DNA of 5,256 nucleotides from Acidobacteriaceae bacterium (GTDB lineage: Bacteria > Acidobacteriota > Terriglobia > Terriglobales > Acidobacteriaceae), in NCBI GenBank assembly GCA_030049955.1, contig JASIJX010000118.1, positions 1 through 5,256 on the forward strand. Direction: 5' to 3'. The notes under the pieces were generated by a model, which did not search any database, had not been told where the DNA came from, and saw only the letters and a program-made list of their open reading frames with translations. How positions within the stretch are numbered: the first letter of the stretch is position 1; each line of letters begins with the position of its first letter. The translations under genes were made by a program, and so were the position numbers. This document shows, one piece after another, positions 1-5,256 of this stretch.

Positions 1-1713
1 GTGCTCGAAAAACAGCACCGGGTCGTCGCAGCGGATCGCCGTGCGCAGCAGTCCGTTCGCGTCCAGCGCATTCGACGGGAAGACTACCCGCATCCCCGGC
101 GTGTGCGTAAACAGGCTTTCACCCGACTGCGAGTGGTAGATGGCTCCGCCGGTGAGATACCCTCCGACCGCCACGCGGATCACCGCCGGCGCCGAAAATC
201 CCGCGTTCGACCGCCAGCGCATCAGCGGCAGCTCATTGCGGAGCTGGTGCATCGCCGGCCAGATGTAATCGAAGAACTGGATTTCCGCAACTGGCTTCAT
301 GCCACGAACGGCCATGCCCACGGCACGGCCCACGATGTTTGCCTCAGCCAAGGGCGAGTTGAAGACGCGCTCCGAGCCGAACTCGGCCTGCAGGCCGGCC
401 GTCAGCTTGAACACGCCTCCTTTGCCCTTCACTTCTTTGAGCGCCTGTTCGCGGCTGGCGTCGGCCACGTCTTCGCCGTAGACGACAATGCGCGGATCGC
501 GGCGCATCTCATCGCGCAGGCAGACGTTGATCAGGTCGGCCATGGTGCGTTCGGCGCTCCGCGCTCCCACCTTTTGGACCGTTTCCTTGCCGAAGACGGG
601 CTGCTCTGTCGCAAAGGCCGCGTGCGTGGGGTCGAGATCCTCCGAGTACACATGCAGCGGAATCGTCTCGATGGCCGGCAGCGGCGCTTCGAGCGCCCGC
701 TCGGCGGCCTCGGCTACTTCGCGGTCCAGCGACTGCTCCAATTCCCGGAGCTGTTCCTCGTTCAGCACGCCGCCTTCGAGCAGGCGCAGGCGCATGCGCG
801 CAATCGGATCGCGCAGCGCGTCGGCCTCGCGCTCGGCGCCGGAGCGGTAGAGCTTGTCGTCGTCGGAGAGCGAGTGCGAGTAGGGGCGGATGACGTGCCC
901 ATGCACAAAGGCCGGACCGCGGCCGGCGCGGCAGTGCTCGGCGGCAGCCTGGAAAGCGGCCAGGCAGGTGACGGCATCGGTCCCGTCGACTTCGGCAAAG
1001 TGGAAGTTAGGGAAGTTGGCGACCAGCCGCGAGATGTTGCCGCCCGGCGTGTTCACCTCCACCGGAACGCTGATGGCATAGCCGTTGTCTTCGATCATGA
1101 AGATGACCGGCAGCTTCTCGTTCGACGCGGTGTTGATCGCCTCCCAAAATTCGCCCTGCGAGGTTGAACCTTCGCCCACGCAGGCAAGCACGACCTCATC
1201 GCCGTGGAATTCAACGTCGTGAAACTGGCGGTAATCGCCCTGGACCTTTGCTGCCGCGTCGGGATGGCAGCTGAAGTACCGGCCGGCCTCGGCGCAACCT
1301 ACGGCGTGCAAAAGCTGCGTGGCGGTCGAAGAGGACGTGGTGACGATGTGCAGCGGGCGGCTGCTCCAGTGCGTCGGCATCTGCCGTCCGCCGCTGGCCG
1401 GGTCGATGCCTGAGCCTACAGACTGGAGAAACTGGTCGTAAGGTGAAACGCCCAAAGCGAGACACAGACCGCGGTCACGGTAGTAGGGGAAAAACCAGTC
1501 GTATCCGGGCTGGAGGGCCAGCGCTGCGCCTACCTGCAGTGCTTCATGCCCGGCGCCTGAAACCTGGAAGTAAATCTTCTGCTGCCGCTTGAGCATGATC
1601 TCGCGATCATCAATGCGGCGGGAGAGAAACATGAGCCGGTAGATTTCAACGAGTTGCGGAGCTCCCAGGCTGCCGGATTCACGAACGGGAGCGCCAGTAA
1701 CTGCCAGTCCCAT
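1..1713 (-). CDS. Fused 2-oxoacid dehydrogenase E1 (alpha-beta), branched-chain type, 3' end missing
   Basis: Thiamine-diphosphate enzyme that decarboxylates a 2-oxoacid and passes the acyl group to the lipoyl E2 of a cytoplasmic dehydrogenase complex. The reading frame is open from the ATG at 1713 to the left edge: 571 residues, with no stop. Residues about 20-345 are an E1-alpha domain. The diphosphate/Mg motif begins at GEG (180-182, a conservative variant of GDG) and ends at N210, and a loop [11 protein letters not shown] (280-290) resembles the phosphorylation-loop region of branched-chain E1-alpha. Residues about 385 onward are an E1-beta domain: VYGEDV (411-416), the cofactor-activating Glu in SPLAEAN (E457), and YHSQSGES with H527, again most like branched-chain E1-beta. 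The end of the beta C-terminal domain, probably 100 residues or more, is outside the window. The start is fixed by AGGGAG at 1728-1723, 9 nt upstream, and by an in-frame TGA at 1722-1720. Substrate is inferred; another 2-oxoacid or a pyruvate-type role is possible. No E2 or E3 gene is visible. Confidence 0.93.
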   Translation of the reverse strand, partial: MGLAVTGAPVRESGSLGAPQLVEIYRLMFLSRRIDDREIMLKRQQKIYFQVSGAGHEALQVGAALALQPGYDWFFPYYRDRGLCLALGVSPYDQFLQSVGSGIDPASGGRQMPTHWSSRPLHIVTTSSSTATQLLHAVGCAEAGRYFSCHPDAAAKVQGDYRQFHDVEFHGDEVVLACVGEGSTSQGEFWEAINTASNEKLPVIFMIEDNGYAISVPVEVNTPGGNISRLVANFPNFHFAEVDGTDAVTCLAAFQAAAEHCRAGRGPAFVHGHVIRPYSHSLSDDDKLYRSGAEREADALRDPIARMRLRLLEGGVLNEEQLRELEQSLDREVAEAAERALEAPLPAIETIPLHVYSEDLDPTHAAFATEQPVFGKETVQKVGARSAERTMADLINVCLRDEMRRDPRIVVYGEDVADASREQALKEVKGKGGVFKLTAGLQAEFGSERVFNSPLAEANIVGRAVGMAVRGMKPVAEIQFFDYIWPAMHQLRNELPLMRWRSNAGFSAPAVIRVAVGGYLTGGAIYHSQSGESLFTHTPGMRVVFPSNALDANGLLRTAIRCDDPVLFFEH

Positions 1714-1722
1714 TTTGTTTCA

Positions 1723-1728
1723 CTCCCT
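1723..1728 (-). promoter_or_regulatory. Ribosome binding site of the E1 gene
   Basis: AGGGAG on the minus strand lies 9 nt before the ATG at 1713. The stop codon TGA in frame just behind it (1722-1720) rules out any longer in-frame start, so the E1 protein begins at 1713. Confidence 0.75.
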
Positions 1729-1774
1729 AACTCCGCAAACCAGCTCCGCAAAACGCCCGGCGGTCACGGCACGC

Positions 1775-1806
1775 GGTCCTGATCTCGCGTTCCGAGAATC
1801 AGTTCC
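1775..1806 (-). other. Bulged hairpin in the presumed E1 leader
   Basis: On the plus strand CTGAT-CTCG (1779-1787) pairs with CGAG-A-ATCAG (1793-1802). This gives nine base pairs with a single bulged A (1797) around a 5-nt loop. Two further G-C pairs (1775-1776 with 1805-1806) are possible across a 2x2 internal loop. In the minus-strand transcript the stem sits about 60-95 nt before the E1 start codon, downstream of the proposed promoter, so it would be in the 5' untranslated leader. No T-run follows the stem, so it does not look like an intrinsic terminator. A protein-binding inverted repeat is an alternative reading. Function is unknown. Confidence 0.4.
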
Positions 1807-1864
1807 ACGGGTTTGCGGCGATCTTGCAGTCAGTTGCGCAATTCTGGCTCAAACGCCTCATTCG

Positions 1865-1873
1865 ATTGTAGCA
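1865..1873 (-). promoter_or_regulatory. Possible extended -10 promoter of the E1 gene
   Basis: On the minus strand TGC-TACAAT matches the sigma-70 extended -10 pattern (TGn followed by a hexamer with five of six consensus bases). It lies in the non-coding gap upstream of the E1 gene, in the right orientation. The hexamer 17 nt further upstream (ATGTGG) is a poor -35, which fits an extended -10 promoter. Transcription would start near 1858, giving a leader of about 145 nt. This is a pattern match only; a chance occurrence is possible. Confidence 0.38.
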
Positions 1874-1983
1874 ATCTGCGCGAGCTTCCACATTCCCAAA
1901 CGCTTACCCTCGCGATAAGATGACGTCCGGTCGCCGGCAGGTTTTGCGGCGGAAAAGAGATGCTTTGCACCGTTCGAATTAGC

Positions 1984-2484
1984 TCATTGCATCAAAGGCA
2001 CGGTAGGCGAGTCCATCATCGGCGCGGGCTTTACTGAGGTGCTCATTTTCTCGCGGATGCTGTGCGCCAGCTTTTCGATTTCGGCCACCTTGCGAAGCTG
2101 GTCGTCGGTAAGCTGCTCCAGGCTCTTGCCGTTCACCTCTTGGTTCAATTCGGCGGCCAGTTTCACCAGCTTGTCGGTATCGGCGACCATAGCCTTCTGC
2201 CGCTCGGCGTTGAGAGCGTTCAGCCGCTTTTCCTCCATCGCCGGATCGCCGATTTCGCCCGGGTACGACCGCTGGTTTTGCGACGTGGAAATCTGTCCCC
2301 ACCCGTGTGGAGGGCCCTGCGGCAGCCCCTGTGCGTTCTGTGCCCTGCTGAATTCCGTACAGCCCATCAGGAGCGCGACGGTCGTCGCAAGCTCTGCAAA
2401 ACGGCGCAAATATATACGGCCCGTCGATGTGCCGCCCAATCTGCGGTTTGTCAATCTGCCGTTCATCATTCTCGAGGTCATCAT
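1984..2484 (-). CDS. Small exported helical protein of unknown function, paralogue of the adjacent upstream gene
   Basis: 166 residues; I do not recognise a named function. An Arg-rich N-terminus (R5, R10, R14, R15, R23, R27, R28) precedes a short hydrophobic stretch (about 30-41) ending LLMGC (C42 could be a lipoprotein Cys) and then SRAQ (46-49), where signal peptidase I could cut before Q49. Residues 50-80 are Gly/Pro/Gln-rich. Residues 83-148 are charged and probably helical. Residues 104-147 align without gaps to residues 186-229 of the upstream protein: 15 of 44 identities by eye, including RK, EIE and AH. This homology picks this frame over the overlapping frame 1979-2494, which has a similar length. 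The start at 2484 has GGAGG 10 nt upstream; ATGs at 2481, 2469 and 2466 are alternatives. It follows the upstream gene by 42 nt, probably in one operon. Similar segments occur, as I recall, in acidobacterial hypothetical proteins. Confidence 0.8.
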   Translation of the reverse strand: MMTSRMMNGRLTNRRLGGTSTGRIYLRRFAELATTVALLMGCTEFSRAQNAQGLPQGPPHGWGQISTSQNQRSYPGEIGDPAMEEKRLNALNAERQKAMVADTDKLVKLAAELNQEVNGKSLEQLTDDQLRKVAEIEKLAHSIREKMSTSVKPAPMMDSPTVPLMQ

Positions 2485-2494
2485 GGAGAACCAT

Positions 2495-2499
2495 CCTCC
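2495..2499 (-). promoter_or_regulatory. Ribosome binding site of the 166-residue exported protein
   Basis: GGAGG on the minus strand is 10 nt before the ATG at 2484 and 13 nt before the ATG at 2481. It abuts an out-of-frame ATG at 2494 and so is too close to serve the competing overlapping frame. This supports the choice of the 1984-2484 frame and start. Confidence 0.55.
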
Positions 2500-2526
2500 A
2501 GCATCTGCCGGGCTAACGCCCTGCCG

Positions 2527-3240
2527 TCAGTTTTTGCCCGCCATCGCCGGACGCATGTCGTCACGGAGTTTGTGAGCCATCTGCTCGATTTCGCCTGCCT
2601 TGCGCACCACCGCAATCGACAGCTCGTCCTTGTTGGTTTTGTCCACCACAGCCTTCAGGTCGTTGGCCATCTTCAAGAGGTCGGCGCACTCCCAGTTCAC
2701 CAGCTTGCGCGGGTCGCTCGAATCGGGCGGCGCGGGCGGCAATGCTGCCAGCGCCGGCTCCGCTGATTGGGGGCTGGCAACGGCAGGAGCTGCAGGCACG
2801 GTCTGTTGCTGGACCGGAGGAGTTGGAACGGAGACAGGTTGCGCCTCCGGCGGCTGCGCAGATTGTGCGGCCGGCGCCTGCGCGGGCTGCTGTTCGGGAG
2901 CCTGCTCGGCGGGCGCGCCTTCGTCTTCTCCGTCGCCAATCGTCATTGGAGCGGATTGCGGAGTTCCTGCGCTGGAACCGTTATTCTGCTGAGGCTGGCC
3001 CTGCTGCGTCCCCGCTTGTCCGGAACTCGACTGGCCGGAGTTTGACTGGCCCGAATCTGGCTTTGCGGCCTGAGAGGATGGCTGTTGACCGCGGACCAAC
3101 TCCGGGCAGCCGCCAGCCAGGGCGACTGCAAGGGCAAGGAGACAGAGCCGTACCGTGATCCGCTCAGCGATCATCCGCAACCAGACCCCGGGGTTCGCAC
3201 AGGCCCACGGCTTCGCGCAATGGAAGCACGGTGCTTGCAT
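2527..3240 (-). CDS. Exported protein with Gln/Pro/Ala-rich linker and C-terminal helical segment, unknown function
   Basis: 237 residues from the ATG at 3240. I recognise no named function. The order is: an unusual 22-residue leader with three Cys (CFHCAKPWAC, 5-14); a signal-like segment (23-51) with hydrophobic core LCLLALAVALAGG ending at C45, and a possible signal peptidase I site after G51; a low-complexity linker rich in Gln, Pro, Ala and Ser (52-172) with three SGQxx repeats (63-77) and a small acidic patch DGEDE (103-107); and a helical segment (about 178-230) homologous to the end of the downstream protein. Both proteins have GC followed by a similar xE(L/F)xRxQ stretch at the signal end, which supports common descent. 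The start at 3240 is chosen because AGGAGG lies 5 nt upstream; ATG 3243 is too close, while ATG 3174 would give a tidier signal peptide but has no clear ribosome site. The linker suggests a domain held away from the membrane or spanning envelope layers; this is inference. Confidence 0.8.
   Translation of the reverse strand: MQAPCFHCAKPWACANPGVWLRMIAERITVRLCLLALAVALAGGCPELVRGQQPSSQAAKPDSGQSNSGQSSSGQAGTQQGQPQQNNGSSAGTPQSAPMTIGDGEDEGAPAEQAPEQQPAQAPAAQSAQPPEAQPVSVPTPPVQQQTVPAAPAVASPQSAEPALAALPPAPPDSSDPRKLVNWECADLLKMANDLKAVVDKTNKDELSIAVVRKAGEIEQMAHKLRDDMRPAMAGKN
3010..3054 (-). repeat. Three tandem 15-bp units encoding SGQxx
   Basis: Within the linker of the 237-residue exported protein, residues 63-77 read as SGQSN, SGQSS and SGQAG. 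This is three consecutive five-residue units (15 bp each), with visible similarity at the DNA level (repeated ctGGCC/CGGA-type units on the plus strand). Such in-frame units can change in number without breaking the frame. Confidence 0.65.
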
Positions 3241-3245
3241 CATAA

Positions 3246-3251
3246 CCTCCT
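3246..3251 (-). promoter_or_regulatory. Consensus ribosome binding site of the 237-residue exported protein
   Basis: AGGAGG on the minus strand lies 2 nt before the ATG at 3243 and 5 nt before the ATG at 3240. The spacing favours 3240. The internal ATG at 3174 has no comparable site. This is the main evidence that the Cys-rich N-terminal leader is translated. Confidence 0.65.
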
Positions 3252-3321
3252 GCGTAACTGAGGAGTTTCCAGGAAGGCGCGGTTGCCTGGGCGGCGCCCG
3301 CGCACAAGTCTAGTCTAGTTA
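3252..3321. promoter_or_regulatory. Shared divergent upstream region
   Basis: The stretch between the ribosome sites of the exported-protein pair (leftward) and the MscS-type channel (rightward) is only about 70 bp, so promoters for both directions must lie here or run into the neighbouring genes. I see no convincing -35/-10 pair. TTGCCT (3283-3288) followed by TAGTCT (3311-3316) has a 22-bp spacer, which is too long. A short GC-rich palindrome-like stretch (GGGCGGCGCCC, about 3290-3300) and a doubled CTAG (3310-3317) are the only structures noted. Confidence 0.3.
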
Positions 3322-3327
3322 GAGGAG
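3322..3327 (+). promoter_or_regulatory. Ribosome binding site of the MscS-type channel
   Basis: GAGGAG lies 8 nt before the ATG at 3336, an ideal spacing. It supports that start over the in-frame ATG at 3390, which is preceded only by a weaker and closer GGGCGG-type stretch. Confidence 0.65.
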
Positions 3328-3335
3328 CTTTTTCC

Positions 3336-4325
3336 ATGTTTTGGCTACTTCTGGCGGCGCGATGGTCGATTTTTCGCGAAGGGCGGTTCATGGGCAAGGT
3401 GCTCGACGAGTGGATCGCCGATAGCCAGGAGTTTGTCCACAAGCTGCCACACCTGATCGCGATCGCCCTGATCGCCTTGTTCCTGAACAAATTGCTGGTA
3501 ATAGCGACGCGCCGCATGGTGCGCGTAGCCGAATCCCACGCCGCCGGCCCAGGGCGCCTGGCGGAGGTCAGGACGCTGGCCAGCGTCATCCGTGCTACAG
3601 GCCTGGGCGTCATCGGCGTAATCGCCGGGTTCATGATCGTGGGCGCCATGGGGCTGAATCTGGCGCCGCTGCTGGCTTCGGCGGGCGTGGCCGGCGTAGC
3701 GATCGGGCTTGCTGCACAGACGATCGTCAAGGACATGTTCAACGGCATCCTGATCCTGGTCGAAGGGCAGTTCAACGTGGGCGATCAGGTGAGGCTTGCG
3801 GGGCTGACGGGAACCGTCGAAACCATGACACTGCGCAAAACCAACGTCCGCGACGGCGACGGAACGCTCTACGTTATTCCCAATTCACAGATCACTACCG
3901 TGGCCAACCTGAGCGTGGGCTATTCGGTGGCCACCGTGAACGTAAGCGTAGATTTCTCCGCGAATCCCGACGAGGTGGTGGCGCTGCTTAAGAAGATTGC
4001 CATGGATGTGCGGCACTCCGAGCAGTTCCGAGACGCGTTCGAGGCCGATCCGCAGGTGCTGGGGGTCGATTCCGTCAAAGGCTCGCAGTTGATCTTCCCG
4101 GTGGTCTTCAAGACGCTGCCGCAGCAGCAGTACGGCCCGATTCGCGAGTTTCAGCGGCAAGTCCGGTTGGCGCTCGAGGAGCGCCAGATACTGCCCGGCG
4201 ACCCCAATCGCGTGTACGGCGCGCGCGCTGTGGCCACAGTCCGGCAGGCCGAATCGGGGCGCGATTCGCATCCCGATCCAACAACGCTGAAGCCGCAGGA
4301 AAGCAATCCTTTTGTGGCAGAGTAA
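3336..4325 (+). CDS. MscS-family small-conductance mechanosensitive ion channel
   Basis: Inner-membrane channel, presumably homoheptameric as in known MscS, that opens under membrane tension and releases solutes on hypo-osmotic shock. It has 329 residues, close to the compact three-helix MscS class. Membrane segments are about 38-58, 88-108 and a Gly/Ala-rich pore-lining TM3 starting near 111 (SAGVAGVAIGLAAQTIVKD, 115-133), followed by the family pattern FNGILILVEGQFNVGD (135-150). The beta domain follows, with LTGTVETMTLRKTNVRDGDG (157-176) and the conserved IPNSQI (181-186). A soluble alpha/beta C-terminal domain runs from about 198 to 290. The last 35 or so residues are polar and probably disordered. 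The overall arrangement recalls YkuT/MscCG-like proteins rather than long MscK types. There is no extra sensor domain. The gene is divergent from the exported pair and ends 4 bp from the oppositely directed YyaL-like gene. An 18-residue N-terminal extension before M19 depends on the start choice. Confidence 0.95.
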   Translation: MFWLLLAARWSIFREGRFMGKVLDEWIADSQEFVHKLPHLIAIALIALFLNKLLVIATRRMVRVAESHAAGPGRLAEVRTLASVIRATGLGVIGVIAGFMIVGAMGLNLAPLLASAGVAGVAIGLAAQTIVKDMFNGILILVEGQFNVGDQVRLAGLTGTVETMTLRKTNVRDGDGTLYVIPNSQITTVANLSVGYSVATVNVSVDFSANPDEVVALLKKIAMDVRHSEQFRDAFEADPQVLGVDSVKGSQLIFPVVFKTLPQQQYGPIREFQRQVRLALEERQILPGDPNRVYGARAVATVRQAESGRDSHPDPTTLKPQESNPFVAE

Positions 4326-4329
4326 GCGT

Positions 4330-5256
4330 CTACGCGCTGCCTACGAGGGCGCTCTCCAGTGCTTCGACTGTGGTGATGGGCGGCAGGCAGGTGCGCTTTT
4401 TGCAGACCAGCGCCCAGGCTGCCGCGCCGGCCGGGACCGGAACGTTCAGAATGGTTTCGGCGAGCGCTTCGGGCAGCGCTTCCTTGTTGAGGTTGGAGGG
4501 ATCGAGACGGACAATCGTCTTGTTCACCGCATACCCGGCCACGGCTGTAGCTTTAAGAAGCGCGGCCTGGGGCCCGGAGCCGACGATCACGATCTGCACC
4601 GGATCCTGGAGCAGCCGCTCAAGCGCCAGCCCGTAGCTGCCGGCGTAGAGACCGAAATGCTCCACGATGCCGGCGAACGAGGCCAGCGTGTCTTCGGCAA
4701 TGTTGCGGTATTCATCGCGGCCGCTGAGCTCTGCCAGGCGCAGCAGGCCTGAGGCGGCTGTGGGATTGCCTGCCGGCGTGGGCGCATCCTGGAGAGGCTT
4801 GCGCCGCGCGGCCAGCGCACCCAGCGGAGCTGCGCCCGGCTCAGGCGCAGGCGCATCAAAGAACGCTCCGGCGGCGCGATCGTAGAAGCGCGCAGTCATT
4901 GCATCGGCAATTTCGACGGCCGTGCGGTAATAGCGAATGTCGCCGCGCGACAGCCAGCCATCGATGCAGGCGTGCAGCGTGAAGGCGTAATCGTCCAGCG
5001 TACCCGGCGCGCGCTCCGCCGGCGCGATGCCGTCGGGATACGCGATGACGTGGTAAAGCATGCCGCTGCCATCCCAGGCTTCAGCGAGCAGCCGGTCAAG
5101 CGTGCGCAGCGCGAACTCACGTGCCGGCTCCATGCGCATCACGCGCGCCGACTCCAGATACGCCGTCACAGCCATCGCATTCCAGCCCGTGTACAGGGTG
5201 CGATCGATGAACGGCGTGGGACGCTGGCCGCGCGCTGCGAGCAGCTTGCCGCGGGC
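4330..5256 (-). CDS. YyaL/DUF255-type protein (SSP411/spermatogenesis-associated protein 20 family), C-terminal part
   Basis: The frame is open from the right edge to a TAG at 4332-4330, giving 308 residues with no start in the window. Full-length relatives are roughly 680-700 residues, with an N-terminal thioredoxin-like DUF255 domain followed by an (alpha/alpha)6 toroid related to N-acylglucosamine 2-epimerases; only the later toroid is present here. Diagnostic segments, numbered from the edge, are KLLAARGQRPTPFID (4-18) followed by LYTGWNAM (21-28), LDDYAF (87-92), KPLQDAPTPAGNPTAASGLL (153-172, the family's D-x-x-x-P-S/A-G-N pattern), and the terminal VCKKRTCLPP with Cys285 and Cys290. 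The biochemical role of the family is not settled, and the protein is probably cytosolic. An internal ATG at 5175 is not a real start because homology continues upstream of it. The gene converges on the channel gene, so the two are not co-transcribed. Confidence 0.92.
   Translation of the reverse strand, partial: ARGKLLAARGQRPTPFIDRTLYTGWNAMAVTAYLESARVMRMEPAREFALRTLDRLLAEAWDGSGMLYHVIAYPDGIAPAERAPGTLDDYAFTLHACIDGWLSRGDIRYYRTAVEIADAMTARFYDRAAGAFFDAPAPEPGAAPLGALAARRKPLQDAPTPAGNPTAASGLLRLAELSGRDEYRNIAEDTLASFAGIVEHFGLYAGSYGLALERLLQDPVQIVIVGSGPQAALLKATAVAGYAVNKTIVRLDPSNLNKEALPEALAETILNVPVPAGAAAWALVCKKRTCLPPITTVEALESALVGSA

Larger units (their letters stand above)
1714..1983. other. Intergenic region between the exported-protein pair and E1
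   Basis: These 270 bases contain no credible gene. The only open frame, plus 1715-1918, begins with TTG inside the E1 ribosome-site region, has no Shine-Dalgarno and resembles nothing known to me. The region carries the proposed E1 promoter and leader hairpin. It also contains the word TTTGCGG twice on the plus strand (1812-1818, 1943-1949) and twice on the minus strand (1733-1739, 1746-1752); the two minus copies form a 9-bp direct repeat with a period of 13 bp. No strong hairpin followed by a T-run is visible after the stop at 1984, so no intrinsic terminator is called for the upstream pair. Confidence 0.6.

Noticed and set aside
1..1167. Plus-strand open frame of 388 codons
   Set aside because: It lies entirely antisense to the well-supported E1 gene, is rich in Arg/Ala/His as expected of a complementary frame in GC-rich DNA, and shows no family motif.
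1530..1751. Minus-strand 73-codon frame covering the E1 start
   Set aside because: It is out of frame with the E1 alpha motifs; the E1 start at 1713 has its own ribosome site.
1715..1918. Plus-strand 67-codon frame in the intergenic gap
   Set aside because: TTG start, no ribosome site, no recognisable product, and it runs over the proposed E1 promoter and leader.
2365..2424. Twin-arginine signal in the 166-residue exported protein (RR at 14-15 and 27-28)
   Set aside because: Neither RR pair sits in a proper S/T-RR-x-F-L-K context; the arginines fit an ordinary positively charged n-region.
1979..2494. Minus-strand 171-codon frame overlapping the 166-residue exported protein
   Set aside because: Its ATG touches the GGAGG, the product is Arg-rich with no signal peptide, and the paralogy to the upstream protein lies in the other frame.
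2062..2766. Plus-strand open frames 2062-2766 and 2039-2575 opposite the exported pair
   Set aside because: They span two genes and their spacer on the other strand, have no ribosome site, and their composition follows from the opposite coding frame.
3283..3316. TTGCCT with TAGTCT as a channel promoter
   Set aside because: The spacer is 22 bp and the -10 match is poor.
4325..4337. Short AGCG/CGCT stem at the convergent gene ends as a terminator
   Set aside because: Only about four base pairs and no T-run on either strand.

Overview
The window is GC-rich, Gram-negative-type bacterial DNA with dense protein coding and no RNA genes, mobile elements or CRISPR. Three things suggest an Acidobacteriota (Terriglobia-like) chromosome: a single-chain E1-alpha/E1-beta 2-oxoacid dehydrogenase, a YyaL/DUF255 protein, and two small exported proteins whose C-terminal helical segment resembles hypothetical proteins I associate with that phylum. 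The assignment rests on gene content and recollection, not on a marker gene, so it is tentative.

Layout, left to right. Positions 1-1713 (minus strand) hold the first 571 residues of a fused thiamine-diphosphate-dependent 2-oxoacid dehydrogenase E1, best matched to the branched-chain (2-oxoisovalerate) type; its C-terminus lies beyond the left edge. Positions 1714-1983 are non-coding. They carry a possible extended -10 promoter for the E1 gene, a bulged hairpin in its presumed leader, and several copies of a TTTGCGG word. Positions 1984-2484 and 2527-3240 (both minus) are two adjacent exported proteins of unknown function. They are diverged paralogues, sharing a signal-region pattern and a 44-residue C-terminal helical segment that aligns without gaps. 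The upstream one has a long Gln/Pro/Ala-rich linker. A short divergent intergenic region (3241-3335) separates them from a plus-strand MscS-type mechanosensitive channel (3336-4325). This channel gene meets, tail to tail with 4 bp between stop codons, the C-terminal 308 residues of a YyaL/DUF255 protein (minus, 4330-5256), which runs off the right edge.

The E1 enzyme is central metabolism (oxidative decarboxylation of branched-chain or related 2-oxoacids, feeding an E2/E3 complex not seen here). The MscS channel is an inner-membrane osmotic safety valve. The two exported paralogues probably form one transcription unit and are divergent from the channel, so an envelope role is possible but only inferred. 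The strongest candidate for something undescribed is this paralogous pair. Nothing in the window establishes a defence, mobile or biosynthetic system.
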